Origin: an uncultured Acetobacteraceae bacterium
GTDB lineage: Bacteria; Pseudomonadota; Alphaproteobacteria; Acetobacterales; Acetobacteraceae
NCBI GenBank assembly: GCA_903907955.1
Contig: CAIVPZ010000006.1
Location: 1 to 64,000 of the forward strand
Direction of reading: 5' to 3'
Length of the DNA: 64,000 nucleotides
Part shown: in pieces, positions 35,678-51,121 of the stretch
How positions within the stretch are numbered: the first letter of the stretch is position 1
Layout: every line of letters begins with the position of its first letter
The notes under the pieces: model-generated
What the model was told of the DNA's origin: nothing
Database searches by the model: none
Seen by the model: only the letters and a program-made list of their open reading frames with translations
Program-made: the position numbers and the translations under genes

Positions 35678-35925
35678 GGCAGCGGCGGCAGGTGCCGATG
35701 CAAACAAAATGCCTGAGAAGCTGAATCTGTTCATGTGTTGAGCGGGGAGCAGGGCGGCGTTGCCATTCTTTACCCGATTGTCCTGTGTGCAGTGCAGCAT
35801 TGCCCTTGCCGTCACCCGGCGGATGCGGTAACAGGGCTGCAACCTGTCCGCCCCGCCACCAACGGTCGTAAGCAATGAAATCAATTGCTTGCGGCCCAAA
35901 ACCATTGCATACGTGGGCCCGAACC

Positions 35926-38900
35926 ATGAATCCAAAATATCCCGGCATCCCAACCGTCATCCACGGTAACGGGGCCGTCGCCCACGTCATGGGCCATGTC
36001 TGCGGCGGCGTGATCGGGTATCCGATCACCCCTTCCACCGAGATCTCCGAGCTCTACGAGGCCTACCGCGCCGGCGGCGGCTGCAACGTGTGGGGGCGGC
36101 ATCCGTTCTTCTTCTGTCCCGAGGGCGAGCATTCGGCGCAGACCGGCGCGCTCGGCGCGGCGCTGACCGGCGGCAAGTACGTCTCCAACGCCTCGTCCAG
36201 CCAGGGCATCCTGTATGGGCTGGAGTCGCACTACGTCACCGTCGGCAAGAAGGTCGGCGGCTTCGTGCTGCAGGTGGCGGCGCGGGTGGTATCGCGCCAC
36301 TCGCTGAACGTGATGGCCGGGCATGACGACGTGTATGCGTTGCTGCCTTCCGGCTACACCGTGCTGTTCGGCGCCAATCCGCAGGAGGCGGCCGACCTTG
36401 CCGCCATTTCCTACAAGGTTGCCGCGCTGTCGCTGATTCCCGTGGCCAACGCCATGGACGGCTTCGCCACCAGCCACATGCTGTGCGAATCGCTGCTGCC
36501 CGAGCCGGACCTGCTCGCCGAGTTCCTCGGCGATCCGGAGGGCCGCATCAAGGCGCCGACGGTGGCGCAGGAGATTCTGTTCGGCGCCAAGGGGCGGGTG
36601 TTCCAGCTGCGCCAGTACCTGAACCGCCACCAGGCCGATATCGTGCCCGAGCAGCTGGCGCAGCTGCAGGCGTGGCTCGGTGAGGTCGCCGACGCGGTCG
36701 AGCGCGACAATGACGGCGCGCTGGTGGAGCGCACGCTTGCCTGGATTCCCGAGGAACTGCGCGGCCAGTGGCGCCGGCAGTGGCTGAACGCGCCGGAGCG
36801 CGGCACCCGCCAGCGCGTGCCCGCGCTGGTGGACGTGAACAACCCCGGCATGACCGGCGTGGTGCAGAACCAGCCCGACTTCCAGGCCGGCGCGGTTGAC
36901 CATCGCACCCATTTCGCCAGCGAAGTGCCGCGCTTCGTGCGGCAGGCGATGCGCGAGTATTCCGAACTCACCGGCCGCAGCTACGCGCCGGTGCAGACCT
37001 TCCTGTGCGAGGACGCCGAGTATGTGATGCTCGGGCTTGGCTCGGTCACCGACGATGCCGAGGCGGTGGCGAGCTATCTGCGCGGCCAGGGCAAGAAGGT
37101 CGGCGTGGTGGCGATCAAGCTGCTGCAGCCGTTCCCGGAGGCCGAACTGGTCGAGGCGCTGCGCGGCGTGCGCGCGGTGACGGTGCTGGAGCGCTGCGAG
37201 GTCACCACGCTGACCGGTCTGGTGACCCAGGCGCTGTTCAAGGCGCAGGAGAATGTGGCCGGCGAACGCCACGCCGGCATCAGGCCGCTCGACACTGCGC
37301 CGCGCGTCACCACCGCGATCTTCGGTCTCGGCGCGCATGATCTGCAGCCGCGCCACCTGATCGCCGCTGTCGCCAACATGGAGAATCCGAAGGGCGCGTC
37401 CTTCGTCTATCTCGGCTCGCAGTTCTTCTCCCGCGACGCCAGCCCGCGGGTGGCGGCGATGCAGGACCGGCTGCGGATCGCCTATCCCGAAACCGAGTTC
37501 ATGGCGCTGGAGACCGCGCCCAATCCGCGGCTGCTGCCGGAGGGCGCGTTCCGTGTGCGCTTCCATTCGGTGGGCGGCTACGGCACCATCGCCACCGGCA
37601 AGCTGCTGACCGACATCCTGGCCGGCGCGCTCAACATGCATTCGAAATCGGCGCCGAAATACGGCTCGGAAAAGAGCGGCGCGCCGACCAACTACTTCGT
37701 CACCCTCAGCCCCGAGCCGGTGAAGCTGACCAACGCCGAGCTTGAGGACGTCGAGATCGTCATCTCGCCCGACCACAAGGTGTTCAGCCACACCAACCCG
37801 CTGCGCGGGCTGGCCGCCGAGGGCAGTTTCATCCTGCAGTCCAGCCAGACGCCCTTGGAAACCTGGCGCGAACTGCCGGCGCATGCGCGGCGGGCGATTC
37901 GCGAGCGGCGCATCCGGTTCTTCGTGGTCGATGCCTTCGCGGTGGCCAAGAAGCACGCGCCGACGCCTGAACTCGAAACCCGCATGATGGGCATCGCCTT
38001 CCTCGGCGCGATCGCCGGCCATGCCGATCGGGTCGCCGCCGGCGCCTCGGAGGAAGCGGTGCTGGCCAAGGTGCGCCAGCAGATCAGCAAGAAATTCGGT
38101 GCCAAGGGCGGGCCGATCGTCGAAAGCAACATGGAGGTGGTGCGCGAGGGGTTGGAGGCGACCCAGCGCGTCGAGTACGACGAGCCGGCCTTCCTGCGTT
38201 CCGACGAGCTGGCGGTGACCGCCGCGCCGCCGCGCCGCACCGTGGCGCTGTCGGCTTCGATGTGCCGGACCAATGGCCCTTCGGCCAGCGCCGGTTTCCT
38301 CGACCGCGAATACTATGACGACATCGTTGCCTCGCGCTTCCGCGACGGCAGCATCGGCGAGGCGCCGGTGCTGCCGGGGGCCGGCCTGTTCATGCCGCCG
38401 GGCAGCGCGGCCATGAAGGACAAGGGCCTGTTCCGGCTGAATGCGCCGGAGTTCCTGGCCGATCGCTGTACCGGCTGCATGGAATGCGCCATCGTCTGTC
38501 CGGACGCGGCGATTCCAAATACCGTGCACGACATCCACGACCTGATCCTCACCGCCATCCGCCACCTCGAAATCACCGAGGCGCAGAAGGACGCGGTGCG
38601 CAACCACGTGTTCGCGCTCGCCACCGCGGTGCGCGAAGCCTACCGCCGCGGCAGCGAGGCGACCTCGTTCGCACAGACCGTGGCGGAAGCGCTGGTCGGG
38701 CTGCCGCATGAGGATGTGACGGTGCGGCGCAATCTCGGCCGCGCGGTGGAGGTGCTGGAAACCTTCCCGGTGGCGCGCACAAGGCCGTTCTTCGACGCCA
38801 TGGAGAAGGCGCAGCCGGGCACCGGTGGGCTGTTCTCGGCCGGCGTCGATCCGTGGAAGTGCAGCGGCTGCATGGAATGCGTCGATGTCTGCGGCCCCGG

Positions 38901-40920
38901 CGCGCTGGTGCCGCGCACCCAGGACGGCGACGTGCTGGAGATGCTGCAGGCGCGCTTCGAATTCCTCAGCCGCACGCCGAACACCCCGGCGCGCTTCTCC
39001 GACGGCGCAACGAAGCCCGACGGCGAGACCAAGCGGCTGCTGCTCGACCGCGCCAACTACTACGCCACCACCGGCGGCCATGGCGCCTGCCGCGGCTGCG
39101 GCGAGGTGACCGCCATTCGCCTGGTGGTTGCCGCCAACCGCGCCATCCAGGAACGCCGCCGGCGCGAGCATGTGCGTGAACTGGAAACGCTGGTCGGCAA
39201 ACTCGAGACCAAGCGCGACCATCTGGCCGCCGCCGGGGCGGATGCCACCCGCAGCGGACGCATCGAGCGCACCCTGCGCGCGCTGGAGAAGCGGCTGTAC
39301 CTGTTCGAAAGCGGGCCGACCGGCAACGGTCCGTCCGGCACGGTGATCGCCAACTCCACCGGGTGCAGCTCGGTGTTTGCCTCCACCTTCCCGTTCAACC
39401 CGTACAACGACCCGTGGGTGAACTCGCTGTTCCAGGATGCCCAGCCGCTGGCCAAGGGCATCTTCGAAGGGCTGGTGGCCTCGGGGCTGGACGACGTGCG
39501 CGCGCTGCGCACGGCGCGGCTGGAACTGGATGACGCCTACGATCCGGCCATCCACGACACCTTCTTCCGCCATTTCGGCTGGGAGCAGTTCACCCCGGAA
39601 GAACTGGTGCTGCTGCCGACGGTGATGACCATCGGTGGCGACGGCGCCACCTACGACATCGGCTTCGGCGCGCTGTCGCGGCTGCTGGTCACCGACACGC
39701 CGATCAAGGTCGTGGTGCTGAACTCCGGCGTCTATTCCAACACCGGCGGGCAGGCGTCCACCGCCAGCTACACCGGCCAGGATTCCGACCTGACGCGGTT
39801 CGGCAGCGCGCATAGCGGCAAGCAGGAGGACCGCAAGGAACTCGGGCTGATCGCCGCGTTCCACCCGAACGTGTTCGTGACCCAGACCAGCACCGCGCTG
39901 CAGGGCCACTTCATGAAGAGCGTGCTGGCGTTCCTGAGTTACAGCGACTCGCCGGCGGTGATGGACGTCTACACGCCGTGCCAGGCCGAGCACGGCATCG
40001 CCGACGCCGCCGCCAGCCGGCATGCGCGGCTTGCGGTGGAAAGCCGCATGAGCCCGGTGTTCGTGCACGACCCGCGCCGCGGCAACTCGCTGCAGGAATG
40101 GTTCTCGCTGGACGGCAACCCGGCGCCGGACAAGGACTGGGGCAACACCACGCTGGAATACGTGGATGCCGACGGCGCGGCGAAGCTGCTGGAAATGCCG
40201 ATGACGCCGGCCGACTTCGCCCTGAAGGAAACCCGCTTCAAGAAGCATTTCCGCCCGCTCGGCGCCGCCGAGAACGGTGTGCCGGTGCATGAATATATCG
40301 ATCTGGCGCCCGCGGATCGCGTCGGCCGGATGCCGTTCGTGGTTTCGACCGATGACGACAAGCGACTGGTGAAGCTGGCGGTGTCGTCCACCATCGTCAA
40401 TCTGGTGGAGGAGCGGCGGAAATACTGGCGCACGCTGCAATATCTGGGCGGGCAGCAGATCGAGGCGCTGGACGCCAGCCATCGCGCTGAACTGACCCAC
40501 CTGGAGAACCAGTACCAGGACTCGGTGCGCCAGCGCGAAACCTCGCTGGACAGCATCGCGCGGGCGATGTCGGAACTTGCCGCGTCCTCGAATGCGCCAT
40601 CGTCGAACGGGCTGGCGGCGAGTTTCATGCCGGCGGCCTCCGCGGTGCCGGCACTGGCGGCGCCGGCATCCGGGCTGAACGGTTCGGCGGCGCCGCTGGT
40701 GACCATCGACGAGGCCGACCAGGCGAAGTGCACCAACTGCAAGACCTGCTACCAGGATCTGGGCGAAGTGTTCGAGAAGACCCGGATCGTCGTGGACGGC
40801 GTGGCCAGGGAAGTCGGTCGGGTGAAGCCCGGGGCGCTGGCCCATCTGGCGGTAACGCCGGAACTGCGCACCCGCGCCGCCCGGGTGGCCGCCAATTGCG
40901 ACGCGGAAATCATCCGATGA
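35926..40920 (+). CDS. Pyruvate:ferredoxin oxidoreductase-like 2-oxoacid oxidoreductase, extended
   Basis: A 1664-residue protein from an ATG at 35926; an in-frame ATG at 35875 is possible. All parts of a one-chain PFOR are present. The substrate domain has YPITPSTEISELYEAY with the catalytic threonine. The gamma domain is near residue 545 (HSVGGYGTIATGKLL). Two 4Fe-4S motifs are near 847 (CTGCMECAIVCP) and 978 (CSGCMECVDVC). The thiamine diphosphate domain has GACRGCGE near 1050 and TIGGDGATYDIGFG near 1235. Ordinary NifJ ends about residue 1200. Here roughly 300 more residues follow and finish with CTNCKTC near 1601, a further iron-sulfur site. It would oxidise pyruvate or another 2-oxoacid to acyl-CoA. 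The stop overlaps the next gene by four bases. Confidence 0.85.
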   Translation: MNPKYPGIPTVIHGNGAVAHVMGHVCGGVIGYPITPSTEISELYEAYRAGGGCNVWGRHPFFFCPEGEHSAQTGALGAALTGGKYVSNASSSQGILYGLESHYVTVGKKVGGFVLQVAARVVSRHSLNVMAGHDDVYALLPSGYTVLFGANPQEAADLAAISYKVAALSLIPVANAMDGFATSHMLCESLLPEPDLLAEFLGDPEGRIKAPTVAQEILFGAKGRVFQLRQYLNRHQADIVPEQLAQLQAWLGEVADAVERDNDGALVERTLAWIPEELRGQWRRQWLNAPERGTRQRVPALVDVNNPGMTGVVQNQPDFQAGAVDHRTHFASEVPRFVRQAMREYSELTGRSYAPVQTFLCEDAEYVMLGLGSVTDDAEAVASYLRGQGKKVGVVAIKLLQPFPEAELVEALRGVRAVTVLERCEVTTLTGLVTQALFKAQENVAGERHAGIRPLDTAPRVTTAIFGLGAHDLQPRHLIAAVANMENPKGASFVYLGSQFFSRDASPRVAAMQDRLRIAYPETEFMALETAPNPRLLPEGAFRVRFHSVGGYGTIATGKLLTDILAGALNMHSKSAPKYGSEKSGAPTNYFVTLSPEPVKLTNAELEDVEIVISPDHKVFSHTNPLRGLAAEGSFILQSSQTPLETWRELPAHARRAIRERRIRFFVVDAFAVAKKHAPTPELETRMMGIAFLGAIAGHADRVAAGASEEAVLAKVRQQISKKFGAKGGPIVESNMEVVREGLEATQRVEYDEPAFLRSDELAVTAAPPRRTVALSASMCRTNGPSASAGFLDREYYDDIVASRFRDGSIGEAPVLPGAGLFMPPGSAAMKDKGLFRLNAPEFLADRCTGCMECAIVCPDAAIPNTVHDIHDLILTAIRHLEITEAQKDAVRNHVFALATAVREAYRRGSEATSFAQTVAEALVGLPHEDVTVRRNLGRAVEVLETFPVARTRPFFDAMEKAQPGTGGLFSAGVDPWKCSGCMECVDVCGPGALVPRTQDGDVLEMLQARFEFLSRTPNTPARFSDGATKPDGETKRLLLDRANYYATTGGHGACRGCGEVTAIRLVVAANRAIQERRRREHVRELETLVGKLETKRDHLAAAGADATRSGRIERTLRALEKRLYLFESGPTGNGPSGTVIANSTGCSSVFASTFPFNPYNDPWVNSLFQDAQPLAKGIFEGLVASGLDDVRALRTARLELDDAYDPAIHDTFFRHFGWEQFTPEELVLLPTVMTIGGDGATYDIGFGALSRLLVTDTPIKVVVLNSGVYSNTGGQASTASYTGQDSDLTRFGSAHSGKQEDRKELGLIAAFHPNVFVTQTSTALQGHFMKSVLAFLSYSDSPAVMDVYTPCQAEHGIADAAASRHARLAVESRMSPVFVHDPRRGNSLQEWFSLDGNPAPDKDWGNTTLEYVDADGAAKLLEMPMTPADFALKETRFKKHFRPLGAAENGVPVHEYIDLAPADRVGRMPFVVSTDDDKRLVKLAVSSTIVNLVEERRKYWRTLQYLGGQQIEALDASHRAELTHLENQYQDSVRQRETSLDSIARAMSELAASSNAPSSNGLAASFMPAASAVPALAAPASGLNGSAAPLVTIDEADQAKCTNCKTCYQDLGEVFEKTRIVVDGVAREVGRVKPGALAHLAVTPELRTRAARVAANCDAEIIR

Positions 40921-43754
40921 GCGGCCCCCCCGTGTCCGGCGGCGCGGAGATGGAACGCTTCCTGCGCGCCACCACCGCCTATGAGGCCACCCGCCACGAA
41001 CTGGAGGAACTGGTCCAGAGCGAGGCGGTCGAGCTGTTTCAGAAACAGCTTGGCCTGCTCCGCAAGCGGCTGCTGAAGGACCCGAACGTCTTCCGCGAGA
41101 TGTTCGTCGCCGACGGCACCCAGGCGATCGTCTGGGAGTTCCGCCAGGAGGAACTTGGCGCCGCGTTCACCCGCACGCTGTGGGCGTTGCTGCTGCGCGG
41201 CGACGACATGAGCGCGATCCTGCAGCGGTTCATCTGGAACGTGCCGCTGAAGTTCAAGCGCAAGTTCGTCCGCGCCATCGACGTGCATCTGGGCGACCGC
41301 TACCCGATGTTCCGCGGCCTGTCGGAAGGCTGGCCGGCGAACAACTCCATCCCGCCCTACATGCGCCCGGCCGACGAGCGGTCGCGCGATTTCGGCCTCG
41401 TGAACCAGGGCTATCTTGGCTACATGGGCCAGGGCTTCACCGCCCGCGAGGTCGATCTGATCGTCTGGCTGGAAGTGCTGCGCGACAAGCAGTGCGAGGA
41501 CCGGCCCTGCGAGATCGGCGTGCATATGGAGGGCAGGTCCGAACCCAAGGGCGGCTGCCCGGTGAAGATCCACATTCCCGAGATGCTGGACCTGCTGGGC
41601 ACCGGGCGCATCCGCCAGGCGATGGAATTGATCCAGAGCTGCAACCCGCTGCCCAATGTCACCGGCCGGGTCTGTCCGCAGGAATTGCAGTGCCAGGGCG
41701 TGTGCACCCATACCGGCCGGCCGATCGAAATCGGCCAGCTCGAATGGTACCTGCCGCAGCGCGAGAAGCTGACCCAGCCCGACACCAACGATGCGCGCGG
41801 GGAGGGCTTCGTTGATCCGTGGGTGCGGGCGGACAAGCCGCCGATCGCGGTGGTCGGCTCGGGTCCGGCCGGCCTGATCAACGCCTATCTGCTGGCGGCC
41901 GAAGGCTATCCGGTCACCGTGTTCGAGGCGTTCCACGCGCTTGGCGGCGTGCTGCGCTACGGCATTCCCGAATTCCGCCTGCCGAACGAACTGATCGACG
42001 ACGTGGTGGCCAAGATCCGCTCGCTGGGCGGCCGGTTCGTCACCAATTTCGTCGCCGGCAAAACCGCCACGCTGGAGGACCTCAAGCAGGCCGGGTTCTG
42101 GAAGATCTTCATCGGCACCGGCGCCGGCCTGCCGCGCTTCATGAACGTGCCCGGCGAGCACCTGCTGAACGTGATGTCGGCCAACGAGTTCCTCACCCGC
42201 GTCAACCTGATGCAGGGGCTGCGCGAGGACTACGAAACGCCGCTGCCGGAAACCGCCGGCAGGCAGGTGATCGTGATCGGCGGCGGCAACACCGCCATGG
42301 ATGCGGCCCGCACGGCGCGGCGCCTCGGCGGGCTGGTGACCATCGTCTATCGCCGCACCCAGGGCGAAATGCCGGTGCGCGTCGAGGAACTGCACCACGC
42401 GCTGGAGGAGGGCATCCAGCTCAAGGAGCTGCGGGCGCCGCGCGAATTCGTCGGCGACGGCAAGACGCATGCGGTGACCCATACCATCCTCGATGTCATC
42501 GAGCTGGGCGCGCCGGATGCCTCCGGCCGGCGCAGCCCGGTGGTGACCAGCGAGACCGAGCTGATGGCGGTCGATCTGGTCATCATGGCGCTCGGCAATA
42601 CGCCCAACCCGATCGTCAAGGATGCCGAGCCGGGGCTGCAGACCACCAAATGGGGCACCATCGAGGTCAAGCGCGGCTCGCAGAGCACTTCGGTGGAAGG
42701 CGTGTTCTCCGGCGGCGATGCGGCGCGCGGCGGTTCCACCGCCATCCGCGCGGCCGGCGACGGGCAGGCGGCGGCGCGCGAAATCACCGGCAGCATCGAC
42801 ATCTCCGCCGACGAAATCCGCAGCCGGGTCGGCAACGCCGTGGCTTACACGAAGCTCGGCCAGGCGCCGCAGCGGATCGTGGAAAAGATCCATCTCGCCG
42901 ACGGCATCGTCGAGTTCGTGGTGCACTCGCCGCTGATCGCCAGGGCGGCGCAGGCCGGGCAGTTCGTGCGCGTGCTGGCCGAGCCGAAGGGCGAACTGAT
43001 CCCGCTGACGCTGGCCGACTGGGACGTCGCCGCCGGCACCATCGACCTGGTGGTGCAGGGGCTGGGCACCAGTTCCATCCTGATCAACCGCATGCAGCAA
43101 GGCGACGCCTTCGCCGGCATCGCCGGGCCGCTCGGCCAGCCCAGCGCGCTGCATCGCTACGAGGGCCAGCAGACGGTGGTGTTCACCGCCGGCGGCGTCG
43201 GCCTGCCGCCGGTGTTTCCGATCGCGCGCGCGCATCTGCGGATGGGCAACCACGTAACGCTGATCGCCGGTTTCCGCAGCGCCGATCTGGTGTTCTGGAC
43301 CGGGCATGACGAGCGGGTGGGGCGTCTGCAGGCGGAGTTCCCGGGGCTGCTGGACGTGATCTACACCAGCAACGACGGCACCTTCGGCGTGAAGGGGTTC
43401 GTGACGCTGCCGCTGGAGGAGATGCTGAAGCGTGCCAGGGCCGGCACCGGACGGCAGATCGCCGAAGTGGTCACCATCGGGCCGCCGCTGATGATGCGCG
43501 CGGTGACCGACCTGACGCGTCCCTATGGCGTGCGCACCATCGCCAGCCTGAACTCCATCATGGTGGACGCCACCGGCATGTGCGGTGCCTGCATGGTGCC
43601 GGTGCTGGAGCGCGGCAAGCTGGTGCGCAAGCATGCCTGCGTTGATGGTCCCGAGATCGATGCGCATACCATCGATTGGGACAAGTTCCTGCCGCGGTTC
43701 GGCCAGTTCCGGGCGCAGGAAGCGGCCAGCCGCAAGCGGCACGGGCTGGGGTAA
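40917..43754 (+). CDS. NfnB-NfnA-like fusion flavoprotein (ferredoxin:NAD(P) oxidoreductase type)
   Basis: A 945-residue protein. The first 190 residues are helical and unfamiliar. From about 212 comes a GltD/NfnB-like half: GCPVKIHIPE, NPLPNVTGRVCPQELQCQGVC, an FAD site [10 protein letters not shown] near 311, and an NADP site VIVIGGGNTAMDAA near 451. From about 654 a second half resembles NfnA and PyrK, the ferredoxin-NADP-reductase-like subunit. It ends with a 2Fe-2S site, ATGMCGACMVPV and KHACVDGPE (883-912). In known bacteria NfnA and NfnB are separate subunits that couple ferredoxin, NADH and NADPH. The gene is translationally coupled to the PFOR-like gene, so it probably passes PFOR electrons to NAD(P). 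Biochemical activity is inferred. Confidence 0.8.
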   Translation: MSGPPVSGGAEMERFLRATTAYEATRHELEELVQSEAVELFQKQLGLLRKRLLKDPNVFREMFVADGTQAIVWEFRQEELGAAFTRTLWALLLRGDDMSAILQRFIWNVPLKFKRKFVRAIDVHLGDRYPMFRGLSEGWPANNSIPPYMRPADERSRDFGLVNQGYLGYMGQGFTAREVDLIVWLEVLRDKQCEDRPCEIGVHMEGRSEPKGGCPVKIHIPEMLDLLGTGRIRQAMELIQSCNPLPNVTGRVCPQELQCQGVCTHTGRPIEIGQLEWYLPQREKLTQPDTNDARGEGFVDPWVRADKPPIAVVGSGPAGLINAYLLAAEGYPVTVFEAFHALGGVLRYGIPEFRLPNELIDDVVAKIRSLGGRFVTNFVAGKTATLEDLKQAGFWKIFIGTGAGLPRFMNVPGEHLLNVMSANEFLTRVNLMQGLREDYETPLPETAGRQVIVIGGGNTAMDAARTARRLGGLVTIVYRRTQGEMPVRVEELHHALEEGIQLKELRAPREFVGDGKTHAVTHTILDVIELGAPDASGRRSPVVTSETELMAVDLVIMALGNTPNPIVKDAEPGLQTTKWGTIEVKRGSQSTSVEGVFSGGDAARGGSTAIRAAGDGQAAAREITGSIDISADEIRSRVGNAVAYTKLGQAPQRIVEKIHLADGIVEFVVHSPLIARAAQAGQFVRVLAEPKGELIPLTLADWDVAAGTIDLVVQGLGTSSILINRMQQGDAFAGIAGPLGQPSALHRYEGQQTVVFTAGGVGLPPVFPIARAHLRMGNHVTLIAGFRSADLVFWTGHDERVGRLQAEFPGLLDVIYTSNDGTFGVKGFVTLPLEEMLKRARAGTGRQIAEVVTIGPPLMMRAVTDLTRPYGVRTIASLNSIMVDATGMCGACMVPVLERGKLVRKHACVDGPEIDAHTIDWDKFLPRFGQFRAQEAASRKRHGLG

Positions 43755-43788
43755 GGCGAGGCCGGGGGCGCTTCCCCTGGCCTTCCCC

Positions 43789-43805
43789 ATGCCGCACTGC
43801 GGCAT
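43789..43805. repeat. 17-base palindrome, copy 1
   Basis: ATGCCGCA-C-TGCGGCAT, perfect 8-base arms, between the Nfn-like gene and gltB. The identical 17-mer occurs at 53041-53057 upstream of the di-iron protein gene. It could be a small terminator, a binding site or a repeat remnant. Confidence 0.7.
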
Positions 43806-43920
43806 TGCGTGAACCTGCCGCGATGGATAGGTTCCCCCTTTGTGACACGGGACCTCCGCAACGGTGGCTTCCCGGTGTCGCCATGGCTTTCTCGATTTAC
43901 CGCAGAGGTGGCGTCTGTCG

Positions 43921-48570
<4,650 letters not shown>

Positions 48571-48586
48571 GGCCGGGAGAGCACCC

Positions 48587-50038
<1,452 letters not shown>

Positions 50039-50049
50039 GCCCTGGGATG

Positions 50050-50106
50050 AAGGAAGGCCAGGGCGCTGCCCTGGACCCGCCAGGGGTCGGTGGACCCCTG
50101 GACCCG
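50050..50106 (+). repeat. Intergenic palindromic repeat, copy 4
   Basis: AAGGCCAGGGCGCTGCCCTGG, then ACCCGCCAGGGG and a partner CCCCTGGACCC. It begins about 12 bases after the gltD stop and runs in the same sense as gltD. Confidence 0.7.
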
Positions 50107-50222
50107 TTCGTCGGACAGTGATGCCGGGACAGGCGCAGGCCGCCGCGGCGTCGAGCCAGGGATTACGCCGGGCAAGGTCTTCGGTGGCGCAGGTCAGCCG
50201 CAGCCGGCATCGTCGCGCCGTG

Positions 50223-51092
50223 CTATGACGCCTGGGCTTCCGGCGGCGTGGGCGCGGCCGGCGGTGCCAGCCGTGCCGCCGCCGCGACAATTTCCTGGTG
50301 GCCGGGAAAATAGTCGAGCGCCTGCCGGATCAGGACCGCCGCCTCCTCGCCACGGCCGGCCCGCGCCAGCGCCTCGGCCAGCTGCAGGAAGCCGAAAGGC
50401 TGATCGGGGAATTGCCGCTGCAGCGCCTCCCACCGGGCAATCCCTTCCTCGCGGTTGCCGGAACGCTCGGCGACCCGGGCGGCGGTTTCCATCATCGCCC
50501 TGGACCCTGGCAGCAGCCGCATGCCCTCGGCGATCACCGCCTCGGCCGCATCGGCACGCCCGTCCGCGATGAGCGCATTGGCCGTCGCCTCGCAGTAATC
50601 GACGCGGTCGCGGAAGCGCCGGCGCAAACGATCGAAGCGACGCGCCGCCTCGGCCCATTCCTGCCGTCTGACGGCATCATCCGCCCAGGCGGCCAGGAGG
50701 TCGGGGTCCCGCGGCAACCGGCGCACTGCCCTGCGCAACAGGGCCAGCGCCTCCTCCGCACGGCCGCTGCGGTGCAGCACGTCGATGCGGATGAGCCAGG
50801 CCTGCGGCGACCGCGGCGCGCGGTGGGCGAACATCTCGGCCCGGAGCAGCGCTTCCGCCAGCTCGTTGCGTTCCAGGGCATTGCCGACGTACTGCCGCAG
50901 CAGCACCGGGCTGCCCGGATTGCGGGCAAGCAGTGACCTGACATGGCTGTCGGACCACGGGGCCACCTCCAGCTTGAACCTGAGGTCGTCCTCCCCCCCC
51001 AGTTCGGCGCCGGCGGTAATCCGCCGGTAGCTGAAGAAAAGGAATGCCCCCCAGATCAGGATCGCTGCAATCACCCATGCCAGCAGAATCAC
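50223..51092 (-). CDS. Membrane-anchored TPR protein
   Basis: A 289-residue protein starting at a GTG at 51092, with GGGAG about nine bases upstream. Residues 2-20 (ILLAWVIAAILIWGAFLFF) form one membrane helix. The rest is a soluble helical array with TPR-like units such as AWLIRIDVLHRSGRAEEALA and FGFLQLAEALARAGRGEEAA. It probably faces the cytoplasm or periplasm as a scaffold. It follows galE by 29 bases on the same strand and may belong to an operon with galE and the di-iron protein. Function unknown. Confidence 0.75.
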   Translation of the reverse strand: MILLAWVIAAILIWGAFLFFSYRRITAGAELGGEDDLRFKLEVAPWSDSHVRSLLARNPGSPVLLRQYVGNALERNELAEALLRAEMFAHRAPRSPQAWLIRIDVLHRSGRAEEALALLRRAVRRLPRDPDLLAAWADDAVRRQEWAEAARRFDRLRRRFRDRVDYCEATANALIADGRADAAEAVIAEGMRLLPGSRAMMETAARVAERSGNREEGIARWEALQRQFPDQPFGFLQLAEALARAGRGEEAAVLIRQALDYFPGHQEIVAAAARLAPPAAPTPPEAQAS

Positions 51093-51121
51093 GTGATCTA
51101 TCTCCCGGGGCGTCCTGCCCG

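Noticed and set aside
35881-40845. A 1654-codon open frame on the minus strand opposite the PFOR-like gene
   Set aside because: In such GC-rich DNA the antisense frame of a real gene often stays open. This one is arginine/histidine-rich with no domain, while the plus strand encodes an intact iron-sulfur enzyme.
40749-43805. A 1018-codon open frame opposite the Nfn-like gene
   Set aside because: Shadow of a real gene; no recognisable motif and no plausible ribosome binding site.
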